Positions 43,684 to 54,215 of a stretch of DNA of 64,000 nucleotides are shown piece by piece. Source of the DNA: Vibrio marisflavi CECT 7928 (GTDB lineage: Bacteria; Pseudomonadota; Gammaproteobacteria; Enterobacterales; Vibrionaceae); assembly GCF_921294215.1 (NCBI RefSeq), contig NZ_CAKLDM010000002.1:496001-560000 (forward strand). The letters run 5' to 3'. A program made the position numbers and the translations under genes. Every line of letters starts with the position of its first letter. Position 1 is the first letter of the stretch. A model generated the notes under the pieces. It searched no databases. It was not told where the DNA came from and saw only the letters and a program-made list of their open reading frames with translations.

Positions 43684-45348
43684 TTAATATGCGTCGTTAT
43701 GGACGGTTTGTACAGCGCGTCCAGATGGGTCAACGCAATTCTTAAACGCGTCGTCCCATTCAATCGCTTTGGCAGAAGAGCAAGCAACAGAAGGGCCGCC
43801 AGGGACACATTGTGCAGCAGATTCTAATGGGAACAGCTCTTCAAATATCTCACGATACACGTAGCCTTCTTTAGTCGTCGGCGTGTTGTATGGGAAGCGG
43901 TATTTGGCTGAGCTCATTTGCTGATCCGTCACTTTTTCTTCTGCGACTTCTTTTAGTGTATCAATCCAGCTGTAACCTACACCATCAGAGAACTGCTCTT
44001 TCTGTCTCCATGCAATTGCATCTGGGAGGTAGTCTTCAAAACACTCGCGAAGAATGTGCTTTTCCATTTTTCCGTTACCGCACATTTTGTCTTTCGGGTT
44101 TAAACGCATTGCGACATCGATAAACTCTTTATCTAAGAAAGGTACTCGGCCTTCAACACCCCATGCAGCTAAAGATTTATTGGCGCGGGCGCAGTCGAAC
44201 ATGTTCAGAGCCAGAAGTTTACGTACCGTTTCTTCATGGAACTCTTGTGCGTTTGGCGCTTTGTGGAAATATAGGTAACCACCAAAGATCTCGTCTGCCC
44301 CTTCACCAGATAGCACCATTTTGATGCCCATCGCTTTGATCTTACGGCCCATTAAGAACATGGGAGTTGAAGCACGTATGGTAGTGACATCGTAAGTTTC
44401 GATGTGATAGATCACGTCACGAATAGCATCTAAACCTTCTTGGATGGTGTAGGTCATTTCGTGGTGCACAGTGCCAATTTTATCTGCGACTTCACGAGCC
44501 GCTTTTAAATCTGGAGCGCCTTCAAGGCCTACGGCGAAGGAGTGAAGTTGAGGCCACCACGCTTCAGATTGCTCGTTGTCTTCGATACGCATAGCGGCAA
44601 ATTTTTTCGCGACAGCGGAGGTGATTGAAGAGTCCAGTCCACCAGAAAGCAACACGCCATATGGAACGTCGGTCATCAATTGACGCTTCACCGCAGCTTC
44701 TAGCGCTTCAGTAAGCTCTTCTTTGCTGGTTGTATTGCCTTCGACTTCGGCATAGCTGTTCCAATCACGAATGTAATAGCGTTGAGGCTCTGAATCTGAT
44801 GAAGAGTAGTGGCATCCTGGTGGAAACTCGCTAATGGTTTTGCAAACAGGTACTAAGGCTTTCATCTCTGAAGCAACATAGTAGTTGCCGTGTTCGTCGT
44901 AGCCTTGATAAAGAGGAATAATACCAATGTGGTCACGGCCAACTAAGTATTGATCTTTTTCTTCGTCATAGAGAACAAAGGCAAAAATACCGTTGAGCTC
45001 TTCAAGAAGATCAGCACCTAAATCTTGGTATAAAGCTAGAATGACTTCACAATCTGAATCGGTTTGAAAGTCGTATTTATCTTGGTACTTGGCGCGAATT
45101 TCTTTGTGGTTATAGATCTCACCATTGACGGCAAGAATCAGGCTTTTATCTGAGTTATAAAGAGGTTGTGCGCCACTGTTTAAGCCAACAATAGCCAGCC
45201 TCTCGTGAGCAAGAATTGCTTTATCTGATGCATAAATCCCTGACCAGTCCGGCCCACGATGACGAAGCTTTTTAGACATTTCTAACGCGATTGGTCTAAG
45301 TGCTGACGCGTCACTTTTTATGTCTAGAATCCCAAATACTGAACACAT
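43684..45348 (-). CDS. asnB: Asparagine synthase B (glutamine-hydrolysing)
   Basis: 554 residues from the ATG at 45348, chosen because the mature protein needs Cys at position 2 (MCSVFGILD). The frame is open to 45414 without meaning. N-terminal glutaminase domain (RHRGPDWSGIY, NGEIYNHKE) and C-terminal ATP-pyrophosphatase domain with LLSGGLDSSITSAVA (~232) and SGEGADEIFGGYLYF. Converts aspartate, ATP and glutamine to asparagine. Confidence 0.97.
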   Translation of the reverse strand: MCSVFGILDIKSDASALRPIALEMSKKLRHRGPDWSGIYASDKAILAHERLAIVGLNSGAQPLYNSDKSLILAVNGEIYNHKEIRAKYQDKYDFQTDSDCEVILALYQDLGADLLEELNGIFAFVLYDEEKDQYLVGRDHIGIIPLYQGYDEHGNYYVASEMKALVPVCKTISEFPPGCHYSSSDSEPQRYYIRDWNSYAEVEGNTTSKEELTEALEAAVKRQLMTDVPYGVLLSGGLDSSITSAVAKKFAAMRIEDNEQSEAWWPQLHSFAVGLEGAPDLKAAREVADKIGTVHHEMTYTIQEGLDAIRDVIYHIETYDVTTIRASTPMFLMGRKIKAMGIKMVLSGEGADEIFGGYLYFHKAPNAQEFHEETVRKLLALNMFDCARANKSLAAWGVEGRVPFLDKEFIDVAMRLNPKDKMCGNGKMEKHILRECFEDYLPDAIAWRQKEQFSDGVGYSWIDTLKEVAEEKVTDQQMSSAKYRFPYNTPTTKEGYVYREIFEELFPLESAAQCVPGGPSVACSSAKAIEWDDAFKNCVDPSGRAVQTVHNDAY

Positions 45349-45504
45349 GTTACATCCTCTTAATCTGAACTCAATATCATACAATTTGCCATTGGGTTTA
45401 AAAAAAGCAAGCAATAATGCAATAAAAGAAAAATCAAATATGCTTTTGTTAAATATTTTCTATAATATTTGATATTTATTAGAAAATATCCACCAAATGG
45501 TGAT

Positions 45505-47136
45505 TTACTGCTCTCTATTTCTATTTTTTGGCGAGTAAATTGGCTTTTGCGATAGCTGTTTAAAGTCTGGTTTTAACTGTTCGCAAACGTGTCGGGCAAA
45601 GCCGCTACCTGCTTCGTGGTATATGTTAAAAGCTGCATCCACTCCACTTTCAACCAGAGAGCTAAGTTGGTCTGGGTATTCTGCAATAGCAGCAATCTGC
45701 CCGTTAAAGCCAATTTTTTGCAATTGCTCTAGCGCAGTTTGGTTACCTTTATGGTGAGGCATAGCAAGCAGAACAAGCTTTACTTTTGATGTGTCGACTA
45801 TTCTTGCCCAGAAGTCAGGGTCGGTTGCATCTCCGGAGATAACATTGCGTCCTTCATCTTTGTGTTGGGCTGCGGTGCTTTCTTTTATATCAACGCCTAG
45901 AGTGATACTTCCGAAGCGTAATTTTAAGTCGTCGTAAGCACCTGTCCCGATTCGACCCATACCAAAGATGAGGATCTGTGCTTCTCCCGGGTATATTAGC
46001 TGATCTTTTTTGTTTAACGAGTCGGCAGCATGCTCTTTGAAGCGTCTAGAAATGCCGCGATATAGTTTGTGAGCTTTGCTGTTAAGTGGTGCCGCTAATA
46101 CAAAGGAGATAGAGACTGCAATGGCGATAGAAGCCATGACGTCTCCGCCAATCCAACCTAATTTATACGCTAGCGCGCCAACAATTAAACCAAACTCACT
46201 GAAGTTAAAAAGAGTAAGCGTTGTGAGCAGTGAAGTACGCATCCTAAATTTGAATTTGTGCAGTACCGCGAAGTACACCAAACCCTTAATAGGCAAAAGC
46301 AAAACAAATAGAACGCCCAGAGAGATAGCGACTAATGTGGGTTGAGCTTGCAAGCCAATATTGAGGAAAAAGCAGACTAAGAACAGCTCTTTGAGGTTAA
46401 ACAAAGACTTGGATAGCTCAGATGCTTTTTTGTGGCTAGCTAATAGCATTCCTAAGATCAAAGCACCTAAATCTGGTTTTACACCAACCAAATGGAACAG
46501 GCCTGCACCCATTACCAAAGCGAAGAATATACCAAACAGAACCAGCATCTCTCCATGGCCAACCTTGTCCAAAATTCTGAAAAAGATTGGTCTAAGCAAG
46601 GGAAGAGCAAACAGTGCTATCGCATACCAGTGAGGTATTTTGCCTGTCGATGCAGTCAAGAATATGACCGCGAAGATGTCCTGCATGACTAGAATACCGA
46701 TGGCAATCATGCCGTAGGTGGCGTTCATGTCACCTTTTTCTTGTATCGACTTAACTGCAAATACAGTACTGGAAAAAGACAGGGCAAACCCCATCAGAAT
46801 CAATTGTGGTGTAGCTAGGGAAGCAAGAAAAGAAACACCAATAAATTTGAGGAGAACTAAAAAGGCGCTAAAAATTGCGGTGGTTAGCAGGTTATGAACC
46901 GTTGCTCCTGCCCATATCTCTTTTGAGAGCAGTACCTTTATGTCTAGCTTTAGACCGATGGTAAACAGGAGTAACGTTACACCAAGCTCGGAAAGTGTTG
47001 TTATGGTCTCATTGGTTTGAAAACCATAGTAATGCAATATAAAGCCTGCAAATAAAAAACCGACAAGGGGAGGGAGCTGGCACCTCAATGCGATAAAGCC
47101 TGCAACAAAAGCAGACGAGATAAGAACTAATTCCAT
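45505..47136 (-). CDS. Kef/YbaL-type monovalent cation:proton antiporter
   Basis: 543 residues from the ATG at 47136, where the first membrane span begins (MELVLISSAFVAGFIALRCQ). The open frame to 47214 is not part of the family pattern. About 12 spans of the CPA2 fold, with LSELGVTLLLFTIGLKLD and the FSSTVFAVKSIQEKG motif. The C-terminal ~150 residues form an RCK/TrkA-N NAD-binding domain (ILIFGMGRIGTGAYDDL). It probably moves K+ or Na+ against H+. Ion specificity is unresolved. Confidence 0.88.
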   Translation of the reverse strand: MELVLISSAFVAGFIALRCQLPPLVGFLFAGFILHYYGFQTNETITTLSELGVTLLLFTIGLKLDIKVLLSKEIWAGATVHNLLTTAIFSAFLVLLKFIGVSFLASLATPQLILMGFALSFSSTVFAVKSIQEKGDMNATYGMIAIGILVMQDIFAVIFLTASTGKIPHWYAIALFALPLLRPIFFRILDKVGHGEMLVLFGIFFALVMGAGLFHLVGVKPDLGALILGMLLASHKKASELSKSLFNLKELFLVCFFLNIGLQAQPTLVAISLGVLFVLLLPIKGLVYFAVLHKFKFRMRTSLLTTLTLFNFSEFGLIVGALAYKLGWIGGDVMASIAIAVSISFVLAAPLNSKAHKLYRGISRRFKEHAADSLNKKDQLIYPGEAQILIFGMGRIGTGAYDDLKLRFGSITLGVDIKESTAAQHKDEGRNVISGDATDPDFWARIVDTSKVKLVLLAMPHHKGNQTALEQLQKIGFNGQIAAIAEYPDQLSSLVESGVDAAFNIYHEAGSGFARHVCEQLKPDFKQLSQKPIYSPKNRNREQ

Positions 47137-47297
47137 AGAGTGATAATATCCCTTAGGCCAACATGAATATTGTTTATTTATAATTTGAATAAGCTCTATA
47201 TAACCCTTGCACAAATATATCTAGTACGAGGGTAAATAGAGCTTCAATAAAACATCAATGGGCTAACGGATAAAGTGTTGCAAAGCCGTTAGTTAGG

Positions 47298-48512
47298 CTA
47301 TTCTTCCAGAAGTTTTTGCAATAGTACACCGTTTAACATCGCACGTTTGACCATTGCAAATGCACCCATTGACGGTTGATCGTTGAGTTGTGATTCAACA
47401 ATGGGTAAGTCGCTATGGAAGGTCTTGAGTGATTGGTTCTCAACGTTCCTTCTAATAGCTGGGAATAGAATATCTTTGCTTTGTGTAATATCCCCTGCAA
47501 TGATAATTTTTTGTGGATTGAAGAGGTTGACTGTGATTGCGATGGCTTTGCCAAGTTGGTTGCCGACACGGATTAAGCTTTGTTGTGCAAGCTCGTCTCC
47601 ATTGTTGGCGTGAATGCATACATCTCTGATTGTGATCTGAGGAAGATCCGATAAGCTTGACTCGTAACCTTGAGCAACGAGTTGTCTGACACGCTTAACG
47701 ATAGCAGGGTTGGCAGCGATGGTTTCTAAACAGCCGAAGTTTCCACACTGGCACTGCTCGCCAAGTGGATCGATTTGAATGTGTCCAATTTCACCGACAT
47801 TTCGGTTGAACCCAAGAAATACTTGCCCATTAACAATAATGCCTGAGCCTGTTCCTCGGTGGACACTGACTAGAATAGAATCCTGACAATCTTGGCTCGC
47901 ACCGAAGTAATGTTCGGCAAGCGCCATTCCTCTAACATCGTTTCCAACAAAGCACTGAACGTTAAATTGACTCTTTAGTATCTTGCCAAGCTCTAGGCGC
48001 TCAACTTTGATACCCGGAACGTATTCAACGCTACCTGTCTCTGGGTTAACCAGACCAGGCAAAACGATCCCGATAGCGATTAGCTGCTTTATGGTGTACT
48101 GGTGGTTTTTCAGGAAGTATGAGATTTGGTGAACAACACCCTCGGTGAGTTCTTCTTGGGTGGTGTAGAAAAACTCGTTGTTTGTAGAAGCGAGTTCGTT
48201 GCCCGCTAAGTCATAGAGACTAAAATGAATATAATCACGACCAAGTCGAACCGCAAGGGAGTGAAAGGGCTCGACTTCGGTTTGGAGAGATATAGCTCGT
48301 CGCCCGCCAGTGGATGCCTGTTGAGCGACTTCTTTTATTAGACCACGTTCGAGTAGTTGGCGGGTGATCTTGGTAACACTTGCTGGTGCGAGTTGACTAA
48401 CATCGGCAACCTGAATTCTAGATATTGGCCCATGTTGATCGATAAGTCGATAAACTGCCGCACTATTGAGTTGCTTTACTAAATCTACATTACCAATCTG
48501 TCCGCCATTCAT
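47298..48512 (-). CDS. nagC: N-acetylglucosamine repressor NagC (ROK family)
   Basis: 404 residues. N-terminal winged HTH (GPISRIQVADVSQLAPASVT) and a C-terminal ROK fold with the zinc cysteines in CQCGNFGCLE and sugar motif GEIGHIQIDP. NagC represses nag genes until GlcNAc-6-phosphate binds. It follows nagA by 2 bp on the same strand, so nagA-nagC is an operon, divergent from nagE as in vibrios. Confidence 0.94.
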   Translation of the reverse strand: MNGGQIGNVDLVKQLNSAAVYRLIDQHGPISRIQVADVSQLAPASVTKITRQLLERGLIKEVAQQASTGGRRAISLQTEVEPFHSLAVRLGRDYIHFSLYDLAGNELASTNNEFFYTTQEELTEGVVHQISYFLKNHQYTIKQLIAIGIVLPGLVNPETGSVEYVPGIKVERLELGKILKSQFNVQCFVGNDVRGMALAEHYFGASQDCQDSILVSVHRGTGSGIIVNGQVFLGFNRNVGEIGHIQIDPLGEQCQCGNFGCLETIAANPAIVKRVRQLVAQGYESSLSDLPQITIRDVCIHANNGDELAQQSLIRVGNQLGKAIAITVNLFNPQKIIIAGDITQSKDILFPAIRRNVENQSLKTFHSDLPIVESQLNDQPSMGAFAMVKRAMLNGVLLQKLLEE

Positions 48513-48514
48513 TC

Positions 48515-49651
48515 TTATATTTGCTCGTATTTGCCATTCACTATTGCCGCTTGGACATTATAGTTACTGTCGAATGCTGTTAAATTTGCCACCATGCCTT
48601 TTTGGATACGTCCTAGCTTATCTTGAACGCCAATAGCGGTTGCAGGGTATAACGTTGCCATTCGAAGTGCTTCATCCAAAGCGATCCCAACATACTCTAC
48701 GGTATTTCTAACGGCTTCAATCATTGTTAATGCTGATCCGCCTAGTGTGCCATTTTCATCAATGCACTTACCATCACGGTAATATACTTTCTTGCCGACA
48801 AAAATAAAGTGATCCATTTCCGCACCTGCTGGTGCTGTGGCGTCGGTCACTAATACTAATTTATCTGCTTTCTGTTTATGCGCGATTCGAATATTGGCGT
48901 AATCTACATGAAATCCGTCTGCAATGACACCGGCATATACTTCAGGTGTATCGTAAATAGCTCCTACAACACCCGGTTCACGACCTGCGATAGAAGTCAT
49001 TGCATTGAATAGGTGCGTTGCGAAAGTTATGCCTGACTCAAAGCCTTCTCTTGCTTCTGCATAGGTAGCGTTAGTATGGCCAATCGACACAACGATTCCA
49101 GCATCTTTAAGTCGCTTGATGTGGTTGTGATCATTTTGCTCAGGAGCAAGCGTGACCTTAGTGATGACATCAGCATTGTCACAAAGGTAATCAACCATGC
49201 TATCAGCAGGTTGGCGGATATAGTCGATGCTGTGAATGCCCTTTTTTTCAGGGTTTAAATAAGGTCCTTCTAGGTGTAAACCTAGAGATTGGTTCTTGTA
49301 CGTCTTTTGGTATTCCTTCGTTACCTCAATTGCTTTCTTCATGTCTTCATCGCTTGAGGTAATCAGGGTAGGTAAGTAGCTAGTACACCCAGAGCGTATG
49401 TTAGCCTGGTGCATAGTTTGCAGCGTGTCGATTGAGATGTCATCGTTAAACATCACACCGCCACAGCCGTTTAGCTGTAGGTCGATAAAGCCCGGACTTA
49501 GATTGGCGCCACCCAGATCAATAGTTTTAATATTAGCTGGTACTTCGTCTAAAGCACAGATATCAGCGATTAGGTCATTTTCGATAATAACAGCGTGTTC
49601 TCTAAGAACGTCTCTACCAGTATAAATATTGCAGTTTGTTAGCGCGTACAT
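48515..49651 (-). CDS. nagA: N-acetylglucosamine-6-phosphate deacetylase NagA
   Basis: 378 residues. Amidohydrolase fold with [43 protein letters not shown] and [11 protein letters not shown]. Removes acetate from GlcNAc-6-P made by NagE. It heads the nagAC operon. NagB is not in this window, so the deaminase must be encoded elsewhere. Confidence 0.95.
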   Translation of the reverse strand: MYALTNCNIYTGRDVLREHAVIIENDLIADICALDEVPANIKTIDLGGANLSPGFIDLQLNGCGGVMFNDDISIDTLQTMHQANIRSGCTSYLPTLITSSDEDMKKAIEVTKEYQKTYKNQSLGLHLEGPYLNPEKKGIHSIDYIRQPADSMVDYLCDNADVITKVTLAPEQNDHNHIKRLKDAGIVVSIGHTNATYAEAREGFESGITFATHLFNAMTSIAGREPGVVGAIYDTPEVYAGVIADGFHVDYANIRIAHKQKADKLVLVTDATAPAGAEMDHFIFVGKKVYYRDGKCIDENGTLGGSALTMIEAVRNTVEYVGIALDEALRMATLYPATAIGVQDKLGRIQKGMVANLTAFDSNYNVQAAIVNGKYEQI

Positions 49652-50022
49652 TGCTAGCTAATCCTTATTAATCTGTTCGTTTGCAAAAGTTAATTAGTTT
49701 GATAAATTATGTAACCAACTCATTAATGACGTAGGCTAAAGAATAACGATATTAACGAATGTAAATTTAACAACTAGCCTATCCCTATTGCCACTCCTGC
49801 TTTTGTAGGCTTGGTGGCTTGATATTTTTTATTGTAAAATAAGTTTTGTGTTTCATCCAGTAGAAATCCCCTTTTTGATCGATTCTTAGTGATATTTGTC
49901 ACACATGTAAGGGTTTTAATTTGCGATACGAATTTATTCCCATAAACTTATTGGGACTAAATTGAGGCCTCGAAAAAAGTGCCTCGACCAAATATTCGAA
50001 AATCCTATAGGGGGAACTTGAG
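49652..50022. promoter_or_regulatory. Divergent nagA / nagE control region
   Basis: 371 bases with an AT-rich imperfect palindrome near nagA (TTAATTAGTTTGATAAATTA, 49690-49709) that resembles the NagC box pattern TTAATT...AATTAA, and a second A/T-rich repeat around 49831-49850 (TTTTTTATTGTAAAATAAG). A CRP-like site is listed separately. NagC looping between two such operators is known in E. coli; here it is inferred. Confidence 0.5.
49887..49904. promoter_or_regulatory. Candidate CRP site upstream of nagE
   Basis: GTGATATTTGTCAC (49889-49902) matches the GTGA-N6-TCAC core of the CRP consensus, with a further A on the right side. It is ~120 bp before the nagE start. PTS genes are commonly CRP-activated. 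Confidence 0.6.
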
Positions 50023-51585
50023 GTGAATATTCTTGGGTACGCGCAAAAACTAGGTAAAGCTTTAATGCTACCTATCGCAACGTTACCAGTTGCAGCGCTT
50101 CTATTGCGTCTTGGACAACCTGACTTGCTCAATATTGCCTTTATGGCTGATGCAGGTGGTGCGATATTTACGAACCTTCCATTGTTATTTGGACTCGGTA
50201 TTGCAATCGGTTTATCTAAAGATGGTGCTGGTGCTGCTGGTCTAGCAGGTGCTGTTGCATACTTTGTACTTGTTGCTACAACGAAATCAATAAACAAAGA
50301 CATCGATATGTCATTCTTCGGCGGTATCATCGCCGGTGTTATAGCTGGACACTCTTACAATGCTTTCCATAAAACTCGTCTTCCAGAGTGGCTAGCTTTC
50401 TTCGCAGGTAAACGACTTGTTCCAATCATGTCTGGCTTGTTTGCACTTATCGCAGGTGCGGTTGCAGGTCTTATCTGGCCAACTATCCAACATGGCTTGG
50501 ATTCAGCGGCACACGGTATCGTTCACGCAGGTTACATCGGTGAGTTTATCTATGGTGTTCTAAACCGCGCATTGATTCCTGTTGGTTTGCACTACGTACT
50601 CAACGCTTATATGTGGTTCGGTCAAGGTACATGTCAAGAAATTATCACTGCGCCTATCGGTGTTCTTCACAACGTGACTCAGTTATGTGTTGACCCAGCA
50701 GTCGCGAAAGAATTAGTTGTTGGTCAAGCTCATACTTTCCACTTTGCAAACTCTGTAACACCAGAAATCACAGCTGTTGTTGAAAAAGTTACCGATATTA
50801 TGAAAACAGGTGACTTAAACCGTTTCTTCGCAGGTGATAAGAGTGCTGGTGTGTTCATGACTGGCTTCTTCCCAATCATGATGTTTGGTCTACCAGGTGC
50901 TGTACTTGCTATGTACCTAGCGGCGCCTAAACATAGACGTCCTCATGTTGCTGGCCTATTTATCTCTGTTGCATTGACTGCTTTCGTAACAGGTATCACA
51001 GAGCCAACTGAGTTCATGTTCATGTTCCTAGCACCAGGCTTGTATGTCATCCATGCAATCTTGACGGGCTTGTCACTTGCTGTGACCAACTACTTGGGTA
51101 TTCTTGATGGCTTTGGTTTCTCTGCAGGTTTAATTGACTTTGTACTTAACTGGGGTCTAGCGACTAAACCATTGGAGCTGCTGTTTGTCGGTATAGGATT
51201 TGGTGCTATTTACTTTGTTATCTTCTACTTTGCAATTCGCTTCTGGAACCTTAAAACACCAGGTCGTGAAGATGAAGACGAAGGGCAAGCTGAAGAGCAA
51301 GCAGGTTCTGAGAGTGAGTTAGCACGTAAATATCTTAAAGCCCTAGGTGGAAAAGATAACCTTACAGCAATTGACGCTTGTATTACTCGTCTACGTCTAA
51401 CGTTGAAAGATCGTTCAGTAGCAGATGAAGTTATCTTGAAAAAGCTTGGAGCGAAAGGTGTTGTTAAACTAGGTGAGAGCAACTTACAAGTTATCCTAGG
51501 CCCACTAGCAGAAATCATCGCTGGCGAAATGAAGGCGATTGGTTCAGGTGATGACTTATCGGACGTCGAACTTCCGAAGAAATAA
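50023..51585 (+). CDS. nagE: PTS N-acetylglucosamine transporter subunit IICB (NagE)
   Basis: 520 residues, GTG start at 50023 behind a purine-rich GGGGGAAC site; the protein begins MNILGYAQKLGKALMLPIAT as in the family. The first ~390 residues are the membrane IIC channel. The C-terminal ~85 residues are the IIB domain with the phosphorylated cysteine in TAIDACITRLRLTL. The IIA domain of E. coli NagE is absent, so the phosphate must come from a separate IIA such as Crr. It imports and phosphorylates GlcNAc. Confidence 0.94.
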   Translation: MNILGYAQKLGKALMLPIATLPVAALLLRLGQPDLLNIAFMADAGGAIFTNLPLLFGLGIAIGLSKDGAGAAGLAGAVAYFVLVATTKSINKDIDMSFFGGIIAGVIAGHSYNAFHKTRLPEWLAFFAGKRLVPIMSGLFALIAGAVAGLIWPTIQHGLDSAAHGIVHAGYIGEFIYGVLNRALIPVGLHYVLNAYMWFGQGTCQEIITAPIGVLHNVTQLCVDPAVAKELVVGQAHTFHFANSVTPEITAVVEKVTDIMKTGDLNRFFAGDKSAGVFMTGFFPIMMFGLPGAVLAMYLAAPKHRRPHVAGLFISVALTAFVTGITEPTEFMFMFLAPGLYVIHAILTGLSLAVTNYLGILDGFGFSAGLIDFVLNWGLATKPLELLFVGIGFGAIYFVIFYFAIRFWNLKTPGREDEDEGQAEEQAGSESELARKYLKALGGKDNLTAIDACITRLRLTLKDRSVADEVILKKLGAKGVVKLGESNLQVILGPLAEIIAGEMKAIGSGDDLSDVELPKK

Positions 51586-51605
51586 ACATCTTAACTATTT
51601 GATTA

Positions 51606-51632
51606 AAGCCTCCGATTGGAGGCTTTTTTTAT
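51606..51632 (+). terminator. Terminator after nagE
   Basis: 8-bp stem AAGCCTCC (51606-51613) with GGAGGCTT (51618-51625), GATT loop, then a run of Ts. Confidence 0.9.
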
Positions 51633-51813
51633 GCGGTTAGATGGATTATTGAGCAGCCTAATTACTGTTTAGCTAATTAATTTTATAAATTCGTCAGATT
51701 GTGTTGTGTAACGTCCTAGAATCATGGATCATGGGCTCGATAATTGTCTCTATGTGGCGGTGCCACGAGAGATTAGGGTTTTGAAAATACTGAATACAAT
51801 TGAGGTGCAATAG

Positions 51814-53484
51814 ATGAGTGAAATTGAGGCTCGTCCATCGAATTTCATTCGCCAAATAATCGATAAAGATTTAGCGAATGGTAAACATACTAGCGTGCAT
51901 ACCCGCTTTCCCCCGGAGCCAAACGGCTATCTACATATCGGGCATGCGAAATCCATTTGTTTAAATTTCGGTATTGCACAGGATTATCAAGGGCAATGTA
52001 ATTTGCGCTTTGATGATACGAACCCTGAAAAAGAAGAAGTTGAATACGTAGAGTCGATCAAAAACGATGTTCAATGGCTTGGCTTCGAATGGGCTGGTGA
52101 TGTCTGCTACTCCTCAAATTACTTCGATAAGCTATACGATTATGCGATTGAACTCATCAATAAAGGCTTAGCTTATGTTGATGAACTAACGCCTGATGAG
52201 ATCCGTGAATATCGCGGCACTCTAAAAGCGCCGGGTAAACCAAGCCCATATCGCGATCGTAGTGTGGAAGAAAACCTAGCACTGTTTGAAAAAATGCGTG
52301 CAGGTGAGTTTGAAGAGGGAAAAGCTTGCCTACGAGCTAAAATCGATATGGCTTCTTCATTTATGGTGATGCGCGATCCGGTTTTATATCGCGTTAGATT
52401 TGCTCACCACCACCAAACAGGGGACAAATGGTGCATTTATCCAATGTACGATTTTACCCACTGTATTTCTGATGCGCTTGAGAACATTACTCACTCGCTA
52501 TGTACTTTAGAGTTTCAAGATAACCGTCGTTTGTACGATTGGGTTTTAGACAATATCTCTATCGAGAGTCAGCCTCATCAATACGAGTTTAGTCGCTTAA
52601 ATCTTGAATATACGGTGATGTCAAAGCGTAAACTCAACCAACTAGTGACCGAAAATCTAGTGGAAGGTTGGGATGACCCTCGCATGCCAACTATTTCTGG
52701 TTTGCGTCGTCGTGGCTTTACTCCTGGCTCAATCCGTGAGTTTTGTAAGCGAATCGGTGTAACCAAGCAAGAGAATATGATTGAGTTTGGTTCATTGGAG
52801 TCGTGCATTCGAGATGACTTAAATGAAAATGCGCCTCGTGCAATGGCTGTACTTGATCCAGTCAAAGTAGTGATTGAAAACTTTGATGCTGAAAATGTAG
52901 AAACACTGACGATTGCGAATCACCCAAACAAGCCGGAAATGGGAACAAGAGAAGTTCCATTTTCTCGCGAGCTTTGGATTGAGCGTGATGATTTTCGCGA
53001 AGAAGCGAACAAGAAATACAAACGCCTTGTGCTAGGTAAAGAAGTTCGCTTACGTGGCGCGTATGTCATCAAAGCAGAGCGTATCGAGAAAGATGATAAT
53101 GGTGAAATAACGACCATTTACTGTAGCTACGATGCTGAGACACTCGGTAAAAACCCTGCTGATGGCCGTAAGGTAAAAGGTGTTATCCACTGGGTATCTG
53201 CTGATAAGGGTCTAAGTGCTGAGATTCGTTTGTACGATAGGTTATTCACCGTACCAAACCCAGCGGCAGCCGATGACTTCGCGAGCACATTGAACCCGTC
53301 GTCTCTTGTGAAAGTGAACGGGTACGTAGAACCTAGCTTAGCTAGCGCAGAGGCTGAAAAAGGTATTCAGTTTGAAAGAACAGGATACTTCTGTCTAGAT
53401 AACAAAGATTCTTCAGCGAATGCGTTAGTGTTCAACAGAACTGTTGGATTGAGAGATTCTTGGGCTAAAATCGAAAGCAACTGA
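51814..53484 (+). CDS. glnS: Glutaminyl-tRNA synthetase
   Basis: 556 residues, standard length. Class I HIGH motif in [16 protein letters not shown] (~36) and the KMSKS-like VMSKRKL (~268), tRNA acceptor-binding [12 protein letters not shown], and the beta-barrel anticodon domains in the C-terminal third. GAGGTG site before the ATG. It charges tRNA-Gln in the cytoplasm. Placement by fur and fldA resembles other gammaproteobacteria. Confidence 0.97.
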   Translation: MSEIEARPSNFIRQIIDKDLANGKHTSVHTRFPPEPNGYLHIGHAKSICLNFGIAQDYQGQCNLRFDDTNPEKEEVEYVESIKNDVQWLGFEWAGDVCYSSNYFDKLYDYAIELINKGLAYVDELTPDEIREYRGTLKAPGKPSPYRDRSVEENLALFEKMRAGEFEEGKACLRAKIDMASSFMVMRDPVLYRVRFAHHHQTGDKWCIYPMYDFTHCISDALENITHSLCTLEFQDNRRLYDWVLDNISIESQPHQYEFSRLNLEYTVMSKRKLNQLVTENLVEGWDDPRMPTISGLRRRGFTPGSIREFCKRIGVTKQENMIEFGSLESCIRDDLNENAPRAMAVLDPVKVVIENFDAENVETLTIANHPNKPEMGTREVPFSRELWIERDDFREEANKKYKRLVLGKEVRLRGAYVIKAERIEKDDNGEITTIYCSYDAETLGKNPADGRKVKGVIHWVSADKGLSAEIRLYDRLFTVPNPAAADDFASTLNPSSLVKVNGYVEPSLASAEAEKGIQFERTGYFCLDNKDSSANALVFNRTVGLRDSWAKIESN

Positions 53485-53506
53485 TAAGATTTTCGTCTTG
53501 AATATG

Positions 53507-53541
53507 CAAAAAAACCAGCTTAGATAAAGCTGGTTTTTTTA
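53507..53541. terminator. Bidirectional terminator between glnS and fur
   Basis: AACCAGCTT pairs with AAGCTGGTT, flanked by seven As on the left and seven Ts on the right, so it serves both converging genes. Confidence 0.88.
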
Positions 53542-53561
53542 TGTCCGGAGTAGTGTGAAAG

Positions 53562-54011
53562 CTACTTTTTCAATTTGTGGGCATCTGGGTTTTCTTTGCA
53601 AGTACCATCGCCACATTTGCCATATAAATATAGGCTGTGGTTTGTTAGTGTCACGTTGTAAAGAGAAGCGATCTCTTTCTGACGTTCTTCAATGATGTCG
53701 TCGGAAAACTCGATAACTTCGCCGCAGTCCAAGCAAACCAAGTGGTCATGATGGTGCTGCGTAGAAAGTTCAAATACGGATTTACCACCTTCGAAGTGGT
53801 GTCTAGTTACGATACCTGCATCATCAAATTGGTTAAGCACTCGATATACAGTGGCAAGACCGATTTCTTCACCAATATCAATAAGTTTCTTATAAAGATC
53901 TTCAGCGCTGATGTGTTGGCACTCTGGTTGCTGAAGAACTTCCAAAATCTTTAACCTAGGTAAGGTGACTTTAAGACCAGCATCTTTTAACGCCTGGTTG
54001 TTGTCTGACAT
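53562..54011 (-). CDS. fur: Ferric uptake regulator Fur
   Basis: 149 residues from the ATG at 54011 (MSDNNQALKDAGLKVTLPRL); the open frame to 54053 is ignored. HTH in the first ~80 residues, then the metal-binding motif HHHDHLVCLDCGEVIEFSD (~88-106) and the second cysteine pair CGDGTCKENPDAH. Represses iron-uptake genes when bound to Fe2+. The neighbour fldA (flavodoxin) is linked with fur in many relatives. Confidence 0.97.
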   Translation of the reverse strand: MSDNNQALKDAGLKVTLPRLKILEVLQQPECQHISAEDLYKKLIDIGEEIGLATVYRVLNQFDDAGIVTRHHFEGGKSVFELSTQHHHDHLVCLDCGEVIEFSDDIIEERQKEIASLYNVTLTNHSLYLYGKCGDGTCKENPDAHKLKK

Positions 54012-54215
54012 ATGTATTCCTGTTGACGATCTGTTTACTTTAACAGAATTCAAGTATCCCGATTATTATATTGTAGTAGTTAAGAACAATAAACCACGAA
54101 GTTCAAAGGGTTACTAAGAAATATACAGAATAAGGCTAATTTTTGCTGAAAATGGTGGTAAGACCAGTTATGATTTATCCATGTTCAGGTGGTATTTTAG
54201 TCGAAGAGGAAGGAT

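Noticed and set aside
45349..45414. Upstream extension of asnB
   Set aside because: The glutaminase nucleophile must be Cys2, which fixes the start at 45348.
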